A stretch of 64,000 bases of DNA, from assembly GCF_022919575.1 (NCBI RefSeq), contig NZ_CP095071.1, forward strand, positions 124,001 through 188,000, read 5' to 3'. The DNA comes from Gracilibacillus salinarum. GTDB lineage: Bacteria; Bacillota; Bacilli; Bacillales; Amphibacillaceae. Shown in pieces: positions 40,858 through 49,403 of this stretch (position 1 is the stretch's first letter; each line of letters begins with the position of its first letter). The translations under genes were made by a program, and so were the position numbers. The notes under the pieces are model-generated. The model saw nothing but the letters and a program-made list of their open reading frames with translations, ran no database searches and was not told the origin of the DNA.

Positions 40858-40954
40858 TTTATGCGATAGGAAAATTTTATAATACATAATGCAAGGTAGT
40901 GAAAATGTTGAATGTACCAAGTATAAGAAAGTCTACAGTCTTCGCTAGCAGAAG

Positions 40955-41112
40955 AGGTGGATACCAATATTTTAAATAAGCAATACTGATCAGGGGTCAT
41001 TTTGAAATGTTTCAAGTGCTTACCGATCGACGTGCCCATAGGACGCGGAGCAATTTTCAGGAGCTTTGCTAAGTACTATTAACATATCAAAATTACCACA
41101 ACATTATACAGA
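40955..41112 (+). repeat. R1 copy h, fragment of a forward core
   Basis: Contains CGTGCCCATAGGACGCGGAG, AGGAGCTTTGCTAAG and ATATCAAAAT as in the right half of H2 and the adjoining segment of copy c. A TCATTTTGAAAT stretch lies before it. The remainder of the 500-bp rpmF-rsfA gap (40860-40954, 41113-41295) shows no gene. Confidence 0.65.
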
Positions 41113-41295
41113 ACTAGCATTACATAAATCGTATTAGATAAACTTAAAGGATAAGACAACCTTACTAGTAAAATAGCAAGTGGCAGGAACGAATGAAATG
41201 GCTGAAGTTTGCGATAGTCTTTTTTTCATAAAAACAATATGTCTATCTCTTCTATTATTCGCATACATTATATCAAGAATAGAGGAGGTGGAGCT

Positions 41296-41748
41296 GTGCA
41301 AGGAAATCGTCAGGATGCCTGGTCAAGTGATGAAGATGTATTGCTTGCAGAAACAGTATTACGGTTTATCCGAGAAGGAAATACACAATTGGAAGCATTT
41401 AAAGAAGTGGGCAAGCAATTATCGCGAACTGCTGCAGCTTGCGGATTTCGTTGGAATGCAACATTACGTAAGCAATATGAAGAAGCCATTCACTTAGCCA
41501 AACAAAACAGAAAAAAAATTACATTTACAACTCAAAAGAACGTGAATATGTCATCACAAGAGCAGCCCAATATTCATGAAGTAATCCAAACATTAGAGCA
41601 GTTGCAAAAATTTTATCAGGATAATAGCCATCAGGAAGAATTGCAATCGATGATCGCGGAAAATCAACAATTAAGAGAGTCTATTACGAAATATAAAAGT
41701 TTTACTGATTCCGTATATCATGCGATGGAAAAACTAAAGCAATCATAA
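41296..41748 (+). CDS. rsfA: Prespore-specific regulator RsfA
   Basis: 150-aa Myb/SANT-like DNA-binding protein with a C-terminal coiled coil; in B. subtilis it modulates SigF-dependent genes in the forespore. [15 protein letters not shown] and [14 protein letters not shown] are nearly identical to the family. GTG 41296 lies 5 nt after GAGGAGGTG; the longer frame is rejected. Confidence 0.92.
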   Translation: MQGNRQDAWSSDEDVLLAETVLRFIREGNTQLEAFKEVGKQLSRTAAACGFRWNATLRKQYEEAIHLAKQNRKKITFTTQKNVNMSSQEQPNIHEVIQTLEQLQKFYQDNSHQEELQSMIAENQQLRESITKYKSFTDSVYHAMEKLKQS

Positions 41749-41759
41749 TTCATACGCGA

Positions 41760-41791
41760 AGAAACCTCATCGATTTGATGAGGTTTTTTTA
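41760..41791 (+). terminator. rsfA terminator
   Basis: A perfect 10-bp stem AAACCTCATC/GATGAGGTTT with T7+. R1 copy i starts just behind it. Confidence 0.9.
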
Positions 41792-41794
41792 TAA

Positions 41795-41932
41795 GTCGAA
41801 AAAGCATAAAAGTGCCGTCACAGCAGTAATCATATTGAACAGGAGGCTGATTCCTGTAATATGGATTTAACTAAGCATCCATATTGAGATATTTAATGTG
41901 CTAGAATACCGCTCCGTCCAACCACTTCGCGT
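41795..41932 (+). repeat. R1 copy i, left part (split by the IS)
   Basis: Left flank, terminal repeat (about 41852-41872) and start of H1 up to CCAACCACTTCGCGT. The copy continues at 43624. Confidence 0.88.
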
Positions 41933-43623
41933 TGATAACCTCCCTTTAGGGTAGACAGCTTAAATAAAAAAAATAAACTGTTAAAGGGAGGAAACAAATT
42001 GTGGGACGTCCATATTATTCAACAGAATTCAAATGGAAAGTGGTTCAAGAATATAAAAATGAAGGCCGTGTGTTGGAGAAGATGACGAAAAAATACGGTG
42101 TGCATCATTCTACCGTTAAGAAATGGGCCAAAATCGTAGAAAAAGAAGGAAAACAAGGTTTAAATAAACAAGGCGAGATTCAATATTATTCGAAGGAACG
42201 GAAACGTAAAGCCATCCGAGATTATTTATCTGGGAACTATTCAGTTCGAGAAGTGACAGAAATGCATGATATATCAGATGCATCGGTTTTAAGGAATTGG
42301 TTGAAAAAGTATAATCGGTATAGGGAGAGACAAGCACGTGCTGAAGAAAGGGGATTCTCTATGACGGTTAAAAGACGACCAACAGCGATGACAGAACGCA
42401 TTGAAATCGTGAAATTTGCGTTATATCATGATAAGGATTACCAATACACCGCTGACATGTATGGTGTTTCTTATCAACAGGTATATCAATGGATACGGAA
42501 ATTTGAAGCTAAAGGCTGGGATGGACTTCAGGATCGACGTGGAAAACCAAAATCATGGGCTGATTTAACGAAAGAGGAGAAACTAAAGCGTGAAAATCGA
42601 GAAAAAGATAAGGAAAATGAAAGATTGCGTGCAGAGGTGGCTTTCTTAAAAAAGTGGGACGAGCTAGGAGAGGAGGTGGTCACGACGATAACTAGAGTAC
42701 GTCATGAGCATCTCTATCAGGTGATTCAACAACTACAAAAAGAAACGGCCTTTTCGATTTGTCTATTGTGTGAGGTGGCAGGGGTTAATCGTGGTGCCTA
42801 TCACAGGTGGCTAATCCGAGAAGATACAGAGGAAGATCAGTTTAATCGAGAATTGTTACAAGAGATACGTAAGTTGTACGATGAATGGGATCAAGCAATT
42901 GGTTATCTGCGAATGACTAGCGAGTTAAAAAGAAAATTTGAGCATCCGATCAATCACAAGCGTATCTATCGATTAATGGATATTGAAGGGATAAAAGCAG
43001 TTATACGACGAAAAACCAGATCCTATATACCATCAAGACCTGAGCACACAGCAGCGAATATCTTAAATCGCGAGTTTCACGCAGATAAGCCGAATGAGAA
43101 ATGGTTAACAGATGTGACAGAATTTAAGTACGGAAAAGGGAACAAAGCTTATTTAAGCGCCATATTAGATTTAAACGAAAACCGAATTGTGGCATTTAAG
43201 ATAAGAAGAGCGAATAACAATGAATTGGTATTTGATACGTTGATTGAGGCTTTAAACGAGTTATCAGACGGCGAGCACCCTCTCATTCACACGGATCGAG
43301 GCGTACAATATACCTCGTATGGATTTAAACGAATCGTGGAGAATGCAGGACTACAACATAGTATGTCGCGTCCAGGGAAATGTATTGATAATGGACCGAT
43401 GGAGGGCTTTTGGAGTTCATTAAAATGCGAAAAATATTATCTACATCAACAAGAATATCAAACCTTTTCTCAATTAGTACAAGCCATTATGGAGTATATT
43501 CACTTTTACAATTATGAACGTTTACAACTAACATTAAATGGTTATACCCCGATGGAATGTTTTGAAAATACAGTAGCTTAGTCTTTTATTATTTTAGTTG
43601 TTTACTTGACAGGGGGAGGTCCA
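41933..43623 (+). mobile_element. IS3-family (IS150-type) insertion sequence, 1691 bp
   Basis: Ends TGATAACCTCCC... and ...GGGGGAGGTCCA are imperfect terminal inverted repeats beginning TG and ending CA. The 3-bp target duplication CGT is at 41930-41932 and 43624-43626. The element carries one transposase ORF. It interrupts the first arm of palindrome H1 of an R1 element; removing it and one CGT restores the sequence of the other copies. Confidence 0.95.
42001..43581 (+). CDS. IS3-family transposase, OrfA and OrfB in one frame
   Basis: 526 aa from GTG 42001 with AAAGGGAGG upstream. Three helix-turn-helix-like segments in the first 200 residues and a short charged coiled coil (about 195-216), then an OrfB-type half with the rve integrase core: catalytic Asp371 (LTDVTEF), Asp432 (HTDRG) and Glu468 (PMEGFW), spacing DD(35)E. 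Usually OrfA and OrfB are in different frames joined by -1 frameshifting. Here they are fused, although the A6G slippery heptamer is still present at 42648-42654. It looks intact and potentially active. Confidence 0.95.
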   Translation: MGRPYYSTEFKWKVVQEYKNEGRVLEKMTKKYGVHHSTVKKWAKIVEKEGKQGLNKQGEIQYYSKERKRKAIRDYLSGNYSVREVTEMHDISDASVLRNWLKKYNRYRERQARAEERGFSMTVKRRPTAMTERIEIVKFALYHDKDYQYTADMYGVSYQQVYQWIRKFEAKGWDGLQDRRGKPKSWADLTKEEKLKRENREKDKENERLRAEVAFLKKWDELGEEVVTTITRVRHEHLYQVIQQLQKETAFSICLLCEVAGVNRGAYHRWLIREDTEEDQFNRELLQEIRKLYDEWDQAIGYLRMTSELKRKFEHPINHKRIYRLMDIEGIKAVIRRKTRSYIPSRPEHTAANILNREFHADKPNEKWLTDVTEFKYGKGNKAYLSAILDLNENRIVAFKIRRANNNELVFDTLIEALNELSDGEHPLIHTDRGVQYTSYGFKRIVENAGLQHSMSRPGKCIDNGPMEGFWSSLKCEKYYLHQQEYQTFSQLVQAIMEYIHFYNYERLQLTLNGYTPMECFENTVA

Positions 43624-44226
43624 CGTCCTGCGGGGCACGGCTGAAGCTAGGCTACTACAAGAATCACTTCTCTGCTGCCTTGCACCGAGGAAGCCTACTT
43701 CGAAGTGTTACTAGTAGACGCAGGTGCAGACGTTGTGGATCTCCAGCACCTGCCTGATCCCGCGGGAGTCTCCGTGGTTGGCCTACGCTAGGATTTTGGC
43801 TCTACAAATTCTGGAATTGCTAGAATATTGAATGCACAATAAATATCAGCTTTTGAATAACATAATGCCTAGAACCATTGCTTCTAGCTGTTCCGAACGT
43901 TGTAGTACTTCCCTTTAGCGTAGGAAATAGGCGGAGACTCCCGTGGAATCAGCGCGAGCTGAAGATCCATTATATTTGTGCCTGTGTCTGCAAGTATCGC
44001 TTCGAAGTGGGCTTCCTCGGCGCAAGGCAGCAAAGAAGCTTTTCAAGTATTAGCCTAGCTGAAGCCGTGCCCACAGGACGCGGAGCCTATTTCCGGAGCT
44101 TTGCTAAGCAGATAAACGATATCAAAATGACCATTCTGATATACAGCCTAAGTTTATCTAGTCCATATTATAGGTAGTTGTATATAATTTATTTCGATTG
44201 GGACCGGGCGGGTTTTGCCTGGCTTT
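43624..44226 (+). repeat. R1 copy i, right part
   Basis: Remainder of H1 with a long tip cassette (43645-43740), spacer, H2 (43925-44095) with the long cassette TTGTGCCTGTGTCTGCAAG... instead of the short stem, forward core end, terminal repeat (44152-44174) and right flank with GGACCGGGCGGG...GCCTGG (44200-44222). Confidence 0.9.
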
Positions 44227-44452
44227 TCTTATGAGTCAAGAAAGTATAAATTTTGGGCTATATGATGTTCGCTGACAGAAACGGCCACGTCCGGCTCCAA
44301 CGCCCAGAGACTAGGCGACTTCGCGAAATCGCCCTACGATAAGTCATCATCGATTCGCAAGCTCACCGTGATTCCTTTATCTCAGTTGATTCGCTCCACT
44401 CGCTACGTCTCTAAACGGGCGCTTGCCCCTTTGTTCCATAACACTAGTTTTA
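44226..44452 (+). repeat. R2 copy 3
   Basis: Starts AGTCAAGAAAGTATAAATTT, contains CTAGGCGACTTCGCGAAATC and CTCACCGTGATTCCTTTATC, and ends GGGCGCTTGCCCCTTTGTTC. Nearly full-length match in opposite orientation to 29811-30008. Confidence 0.9.
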
Positions 44453-44513
44453 ATACCTCGTTAATCGGGAAATAGGATACAGCACATTATAAAGAGAATT
44501 TTCATATAGGGGC

Positions 44514-44541
44514 TTGCATGAGTGAAAAAGTCCTATATAAT
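44514..44541 (+). promoter_or_regulatory. SigA promoter of the DUF3397 gene
   Basis: TTGCAT (44514-44519), 16 bp, TATAAT (44536-44541), 64 nt before the start. Confidence 0.7.
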
Positions 44542-44605
44542 ATAAAGGAACAAACCAAAAGTAACAGAAAATTGCGCGGGTACTGAGTCGAAAGGGGTGA
44601 TTTTG

Positions 44606-45001
44606 GTGGAAGGCTTTTATTATTTATTTGCATTAATGGTAACATTGCCCACGGCCATAACTTTGTTTGTATACTTATTGACCTACAGGCTAGTTAAAAA
44701 ACGGAAATTCTCCTTTCATTTTGCAATTGATTCAACCACCATCTTATATGTTGGTTCTGTTGCAGCTATTGTTTATTCTATTTTTTCAGTGAATCCTATC
44801 GCATACATAGCACTTATTCTTATCGCTATTCTGATGATATGTGTCTTTATTCATTGGAGAAAATATACGGATATTGTCTTTCGTCAAGTTTGTAAACGAT
44901 TTTGGAAGTCGACTTTTTTATTATTTTTCGTCTTACATATCATATCTATCTGTTATGGTTTATTTTATCAAATTAGTGTCGTATTTATTGATCTGTCCTA
45001 G
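44606..45001 (+). CDS. DUF3397 membrane protein
   Basis: 131-aa protein with four predicted membrane helices, assigned to DUF3397 by its size, helix pattern and position just upstream of bshC. GTG 44606 follows AAAGGGGTGA; GTG 44597 is inside that site. Function unknown. Confidence 0.7.
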   Translation: MEGFYYLFALMVTLPTAITLFVYLLTYRLVKKRKFSFHFAIDSTTILYVGSVAAIVYSIFSVNPIAYIALILIAILMICVFIHWRKYTDIVFRQVCKRFWKSTFLLFFVLHIISICYGLFYQISVVFIDLS

Positions 45002-45096
45002 GTCATAAACAAATTATGTGCTTTTATCGCTTGCTTTATGTACAATACTAGTGGATTACTATTGTATATATTGATAAATAAAGGAGCAGTTCAGTA

Positions 45097-46722
45097 ATGC
45101 GCATCGAATCCCATAGACTCGATTTTCAAAATAAATTTATATCTGATTATCAAAATGGTGTGAAAGAATTATTAGATCATTTTGATTATAATCCGTATGA
45201 TAATAATGTATACGGACAACGTCTCGTTGACTTGAAGGAACGTTCATTTCAAAGAGAGGTTCTTTCTGACTTGTTAAAGGATATGAACCACGCATGGTCT
45301 GCATCTGCTTTAACAAGTCAGAACATAGAAAAGCTAAAAGATCCAGAAAGTGTTGTGGTCATTGGTGGACAGCAAGCAGGGATACTAACAGGACCTTTAT
45401 ATACCATCAATAAGATCATATCGATAGTAGCGTTTGCCAAAGAACAAGAAGAACAATTGAATGTTCCAGTGTTACCCGTGTTCTGGATTGCCGGTGAAGA
45501 TCATGATTTTGATGAGGTTAATCATTTGTTTTTGCCAGAAGCAACGAAATTACATAAATTCCCGATTGCTAATCCTTTGAACGAGAAAGTCTCGGTATCA
45601 AGTCGTACGCTTGACAAAGAAACTGCGCGAGACTGGTTAAAAACTACATTCAGAGCCCTTCGTGAAACCGCCTATACGAAAAAGCTTTACCAGAGCCTGG
45701 AGTATAAACTTGATCAATCACTAACATTTGTTGATTTTTTCGCATCTTTTATACATGAATTATTTGAGGATACTGGCATTATACTGGTTGATTCGGGGAA
45801 TCCGAAATTGCGAAAGTTAGAAACTCCGTACTTTCAAGATATTATAAATAATCAGAAAGACATAAGTCGCTATGCATATCATTCGTTACAATCGATGAGA
45901 GCGCAAGGCTATCATGTAAGCGTGGATACAGGTGAGCAAGACGCGCATTTGTTTATTGTAGAGCGTGGCGACAGAGTCCTTTTGCAGAAAGCTGATGAAG
46001 ATATATGGGTTGGAAAAAACGGAGAATGTAAGTATTCAACGGAACAATTATTGCACATAGCGGAAAAAGAACCAGAACGATTGAGCAACAATGTCGTGAC
46101 GAGACCCTTGATGCAGGAAATGGTTTTCCCTACGTTGGCTTTTTTTGCGGGTCCAAGTGAAGCAGCATACTGGTCGTTATTGAAAAAAGCTTTTCACAGC
46201 ATTTCTCTAACCATGCCTCCGGTACTGCCGAGAGTGTCATTGACTTTAGTAGAAGAACGTGTTGAGAAGCTGCTTAAAAAATATAATATTGCTACAACTT
46301 CTGCGATTAATGGAGGAGTACAGTCCTACAAACAAAATTGGTTAGCTGCTCAGCAGCATGTGCCCATTACGGAAATGACAGAACAATTGAAGCAAATGAT
46401 CTCGCAAGGGCATCAGCCAATTCAAGGTGCTGCAAAGGCAATGTCCAACGATGTACAGCAATACGCAGAAAAAAATGAGCAGTTACTATTAAATCGAGTG
46501 GACGAATTAACAAATAGGTTGAATCAAGAGCTGTCCAAAAAACATCAATTTAACTTGCAAGAATTTGATTATATCCAGCTTCATTTAAAACCAGAAGGTG
46601 GGCTGCAAGAGCGAATGTGGAATATTATCTATTTCATCAATCAGAACGGATTCGATTGGCTTCATGAAATTAATCATTATCCTTTTGATTGGAAAGAACA
46701 ACATTATATCGTATATGTATAA
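45097..46722 (+). CDS. bshC: Bacillithiol synthase (cysteine ligase) BshC
   Basis: 541-aa enzyme proposed to add cysteine to GlcN-malate in the last step of bacillithiol synthesis. VVIGGQQAGILTGPLYT and FWIAGEDHDFDEVNH are diagnostic; a coiled coil is predicted at about 425-490. Position before mraZ matches B. subtilis. Ribosome binding site AAAGGAG. Confidence 0.95.
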   Translation: MRIESHRLDFQNKFISDYQNGVKELLDHFDYNPYDNNVYGQRLVDLKERSFQREVLSDLLKDMNHAWSASALTSQNIEKLKDPESVVVIGGQQAGILTGPLYTINKIISIVAFAKEQEEQLNVPVLPVFWIAGEDHDFDEVNHLFLPEATKLHKFPIANPLNEKVSVSSRTLDKETARDWLKTTFRALRETAYTKKLYQSLEYKLDQSLTFVDFFASFIHELFEDTGIILVDSGNPKLRKLETPYFQDIINNQKDISRYAYHSLQSMRAQGYHVSVDTGEQDAHLFIVERGDRVLLQKADEDIWVGKNGECKYSTEQLLHIAEKEPERLSNNVVTRPLMQEMVFPTLAFFAGPSEAAYWSLLKKAFHSISLTMPPVLPRVSLTLVEERVEKLLKKYNIATTSAINGGVQSYKQNWLAAQQHVPITEMTEQLKQMISQGHQPIQGAAKAMSNDVQQYAEKNEQLLLNRVDELTNRLNQELSKKHQFNLQEFDYIQLHLKPEGGLQERMWNIIYFINQNGFDWLHEINHYPFDWKEQHYIVYV

Positions 46723-46723
46723 A

Positions 46724-46764
46724 CAATAAGACAATCGGTGAAAAAGCCGATTGTCTTTTTTTAT
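46724..46764 (+). terminator. bshC terminator
   Basis: An 11-bp stem AAGACAATCGG/CCGATTGTCTT with T8; R1 copy j follows directly. Confidence 0.92.
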
Positions 46765-47325
46765 AAGAAAAGAAAGTATATACGTACACTCATAGAAGTA
46801 ATCACGCTAAATAGGAAAGTAGGTTTTTATAATATGGATTATGTTAACTTAGGCTGTATATCAGAATGGTCATTTTGATATATCTTATCTGCTTTTGTAA
46901 AGGTCCAGAAATAGGCTCCGCCTCCTGTGGGCAGGCTACTATATGAACAGCATCTTTGCTGCCTTGTGCCGAGGAAGCTCACTTCGAAGCGATACTTGCG
47001 GACACAGGCACAAACTAAATGGATCTTCAGCTCGCGCTGATTCCACGGGAGCCTCCGCCTATTTCCTGCGCTTTAGGGAAGTGCTACAACGTATGTAACA
47101 GCAAATAGAAGTTGTGCTAGGCAATGTATTTCATCAATTATGCTGTGAATCTTGCAGATAATGCTTCATATCCTAGCTGTCGAGCTATACATCAGCGGAG
47201 CGGTATCATACCATACATAATATTTCAAAATCACCACTAAGCCGCTAGTTTACATAATCCATATTATAGGTGTTTGTAAAAATTAATTAGGACGGGGCGG
47301 GTTATTCCAGGGTTTTCTAATTGAG
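46765..47325 (-). repeat. R1 copy j, reverse core, H1 deleted
   Basis: Left flank as in copy a (AGAAAGTATATACGTA..TCATAGAAGTAATCA), terminal repeat 46827-46848, H2 (46905-47070) with the long tip cassette, spacer, then H1 is cleanly missing between ATCAGCGGA and GCGGTATCAT at about 47200. Right terminal repeat 47248-47269 and standard right flank (GGACGGGGCGGG at about 47290). Confidence 0.9.
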
Positions 47326-47373
47326 GCCCGTTTGCTGTAAATTTGTGCTACCGAGTATCTTATTCCACATGTA

Positions 47374-47398
47374 CCACTTCCCACCACTTTCGTCACTT
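47374..47398 (-). promoter_or_regulatory. Upstream GTGG-type repeat array, minus orientation
   Basis: CCACTT at 47374 and 47384 and TCACTT at 47393 read AAGTGA, AAGTGG, AAGTGG on the minus strand, spaced 9 and 10 bp. The motif matches the AAAGTG-type MraZ boxes described in mollicutes. Between this array and the next (47399-47525) lies a perfect 12-bp palindrome CGTGATATCACG (47480-47491) and no gene. Confidence 0.4.
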
Positions 47399-47526
47399 TT
47401 TCTTAATCGGAACCCTATTTTTCTAGGAAAAAACCGTGTGAATTGGTTATCGAATGATGTGGCAAAGGCCGCTGTAAACCGTGATATCACGCGCTTTCTT
47501 AAAAAATGGTTATTTTTTTGAAGTTT

Positions 47527-47553
47527 TAGTGGAGGAAAGTGGGGAATGTGGTA
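47527..47553 (+). promoter_or_regulatory. Candidate MraZ operator
   Basis: TTAGTGG, AAAGTGG and AATGTGG with GTGG at 47529, 47539 and 47548 (10- and 9-bp steps), about 30 bp upstream of the mraZ start. MraZ is known to bind GTGG/TGGG repeats at about 10-bp period upstream of its own operon in several bacteria. Confidence 0.6.
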
Positions 47554-47582
47554 GGATAAGGATAGAAGGTGGGTGCTATGGT

Positions 47583-48014
47583 ATGTTCATGGGAGAATAT
47601 CAGCATAACATTGATACAAAAGGGCGTATTATTGTTCCTTCCAAGTTCAGAGAGAATCTGGGAGATCAATTTGTTGTTACCCGTGGTTTAGATCAATGTT
47701 TGTTTGCATACCCGATGGACGAATGGCACCAGCTTGAAGAAAAACTCAAAAAATTACCATTAACGAAAAAAGATGCCCGTGCATTCACCAGATTTTTCTT
47801 TTCAGGTGCAGTTGAATGTGAACTGGACAAGCAGGGAAGAATAAATATACCTGCCCCATTACGTAAGTATGCAGGTATTGAAAAGGAATGTGCAGTAATC
47901 GGTGTATCTAACCGAGTAGAGTTCTGGGCAGAAGAAAAATGGAATGAATTTGTCGATGTATCAGAAGAATCGTTTGCTGAAATTGCAGAAAACATGATGG
48001 ATTTTGATTTATAA
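47583..48014 (+). CDS. mraZ: Transcriptional regulator MraZ
   Basis: 143-aa AbrB-like double SpoVT/AbrB domain protein ([16 protein letters not shown] and [15 protein letters not shown], the two DXXGR repeats), regulator of the division/cell-wall operon. ATG 47583 lies 9 nt after AAGGTGGG; the frame is open 34 codons further but without similarity. First gene of the cluster. Confidence 0.95.
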   Translation: MFMGEYQHNIDTKGRIIVPSKFRENLGDQFVVTRGLDQCLFAYPMDEWHQLEEKLKKLPLTKKDARAFTRFFFSGAVECELDKQGRINIPAPLRKYAGIEKECAVIGVSNRVEFWAEEKWNEFVDVSEESFAEIAENMMDFDL

Positions 48015-48037
48015 GACACCAAGAGAGGAGTAACTCC

Positions 48038-48997
48038 ATGTTTGGACATTATACGGTATTAAAAGAAGAAACCGTCAATGGTCTTAATGTTGATCCGAAC
48101 GGTATTTACGTGGATTGTACTTTAGGTGGCGGCGGCCACTCTGAATACATAGTAAAGCAACTAAGTGATGCTGGGCGTTTGATTGCATTTGACCAGGATG
48201 AGGACGCCATAACAGCTGCAAAAGACAGACTGAGCGAATATCAAGATAAGATTACGTTTGTGCAACAGAATTTTCGCTATTTGGAAGAAGAATTGCAGCA
48301 ATTGCAGATTGATCGAGTCGATGGCGTGCTGTTTGATTTAGGAGTCTCCTCGCCACAACTAGATCGAGGTGAACGAGGTTTTAGTTATCAACATGATGCA
48401 CCGTTAGATATGCGTATGAATCAAAGTGGTGATATATCAGCATATGACGTTGTCAATCATTGGTCATATGGAGATTTAGTAAGGATTTTCTTTCAATATG
48501 GTGAAGAAAAATTTTCGAAGCAAATTGCACGTAAAATAGAAGCTCACCGTATGGAATCCCCGATCAAAACAACTTACGAATTAGTCGAGATAATCAAAGA
48601 AGCTATACCGGCTCCTGCCCGAAGAAAGGGCGGACATCCTGCCAAACGTATTTTTCAAGCTATCCGAATCGCAGTAAATGATGAATTGCAAGTATTTGAA
48701 GATGCCTTGAACCAGGCAGGCAACCTCTTATCAATAGGAGGTAGAATTTCTGTTATTACTTTCCATTCTTTAGAGGACCGTATTTGTAAACAAACTTTTA
48801 AAAAATGGAGCTCAAGTAAAGAAGTTCCGAAGAACATTCCGATTATACCTGAGGAATTTCAACCGGCATTTAAACTGGTGAACAGAAAACCATTGTTACC
48901 TTCACAAGAGGAACTCGATGAAAACAGACGTTCGAGATCAGCGAAACTTAGAATAGTTGAAAAAGTAAAAGAAGATAAAGAAGAAAATAATCATTAG
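48038..48997 (+). CDS. rsmH: 16S rRNA (cytosine1402-N4)-methyltransferase
   Basis: SAM methyltransferase (MraW) for C1402 of 16S rRNA. SAM motif [12 protein letters not shown] at about 26-37, [15 protein letters not shown] and ITFHSLEDR further on. 319 aa, AGAGAGGAG ribosome binding site, 23 nt after mraZ. Confidence 0.96.
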   Translation: MFGHYTVLKEETVNGLNVDPNGIYVDCTLGGGGHSEYIVKQLSDAGRLIAFDQDEDAITAAKDRLSEYQDKITFVQQNFRYLEEELQQLQIDRVDGVLFDLGVSSPQLDRGERGFSYQHDAPLDMRMNQSGDISAYDVVNHWSYGDLVRIFFQYGEEKFSKQIARKIEAHRMESPIKTTYELVEIIKEAIPAPARRKGGHPAKRIFQAIRIAVNDELQVFEDALNQAGNLLSIGGRISVITFHSLEDRICKQTFKKWSSSKEVPKNIPIIPEEFQPAFKLVNRKPLLPSQEELDENRRSRSAKLRIVEKVKEDKEENNH

Positions 48998-49012
48998 AAG
49001 GGTGGAAAAACG

Positions 49013-49393
49013 ATGAGTAGTCAACACGCAAGAGTCTTTCATTCGCAAGAACAAGTACAACATCCGGTTCATCAACCGAATGTTGTAAGAAAAAAGGTAA
49101 AAGTACAAAAGCGTTGGGTAACACGTGGAGAAAAGTTTATGTATATTCTGTTTGCAGCCATCACTCTTAGCTTCTCTACTTACATTGTTACTTATAGTTC
49201 TTCTCTTGATCAATTAAATCGAAATATTGATACGCTCAATACACAGATCGAAGAGCAAAGCGTACATAATGCCAATTTAACCTATAAAGTGAAAGAGTTA
49301 AGTCAACCACAACGCATCATCGCAAATGCAAAAGAACATGGTTTGAAAGTAGGAAACACACAAGTAAAACAAGCTAGTGAAGTGACAGATTAG
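49013..49393 (+). CDS. ftsL: Cell division protein FtsL
   Basis: 126-aa bitopic protein: basic cytoplasmic N-terminus, one membrane helix (about 43-62) and an extracellular leucine-zipper-like coiled coil (about 67-95) that pairs with DivIC and DivIB. Low sequence conservation is normal; identification rests on topology and position between rsmH and pbpB. Confidence 0.9.
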   Translation: MSSQHARVFHSQEQVQHPVHQPNVVRKKVKVQKRWVTRGEKFMYILFAAITLSFSTYIVTYSSSLDQLNRNIDTLNTQIEEQSVHNANLTYKVKELSQPQRIIANAKEHGLKVGNTQVKQASEVTD

Positions 49394-49403
49394 GTGTTTG
49401 TAA

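Noticed and set aside
47481..47582. Upstream extension of MraZ
   Set aside because: The extra 34 codons cover the GTGG operator-like repeats, show no similarity to MraZ and ignore the good ribosome binding site before ATG 47583.
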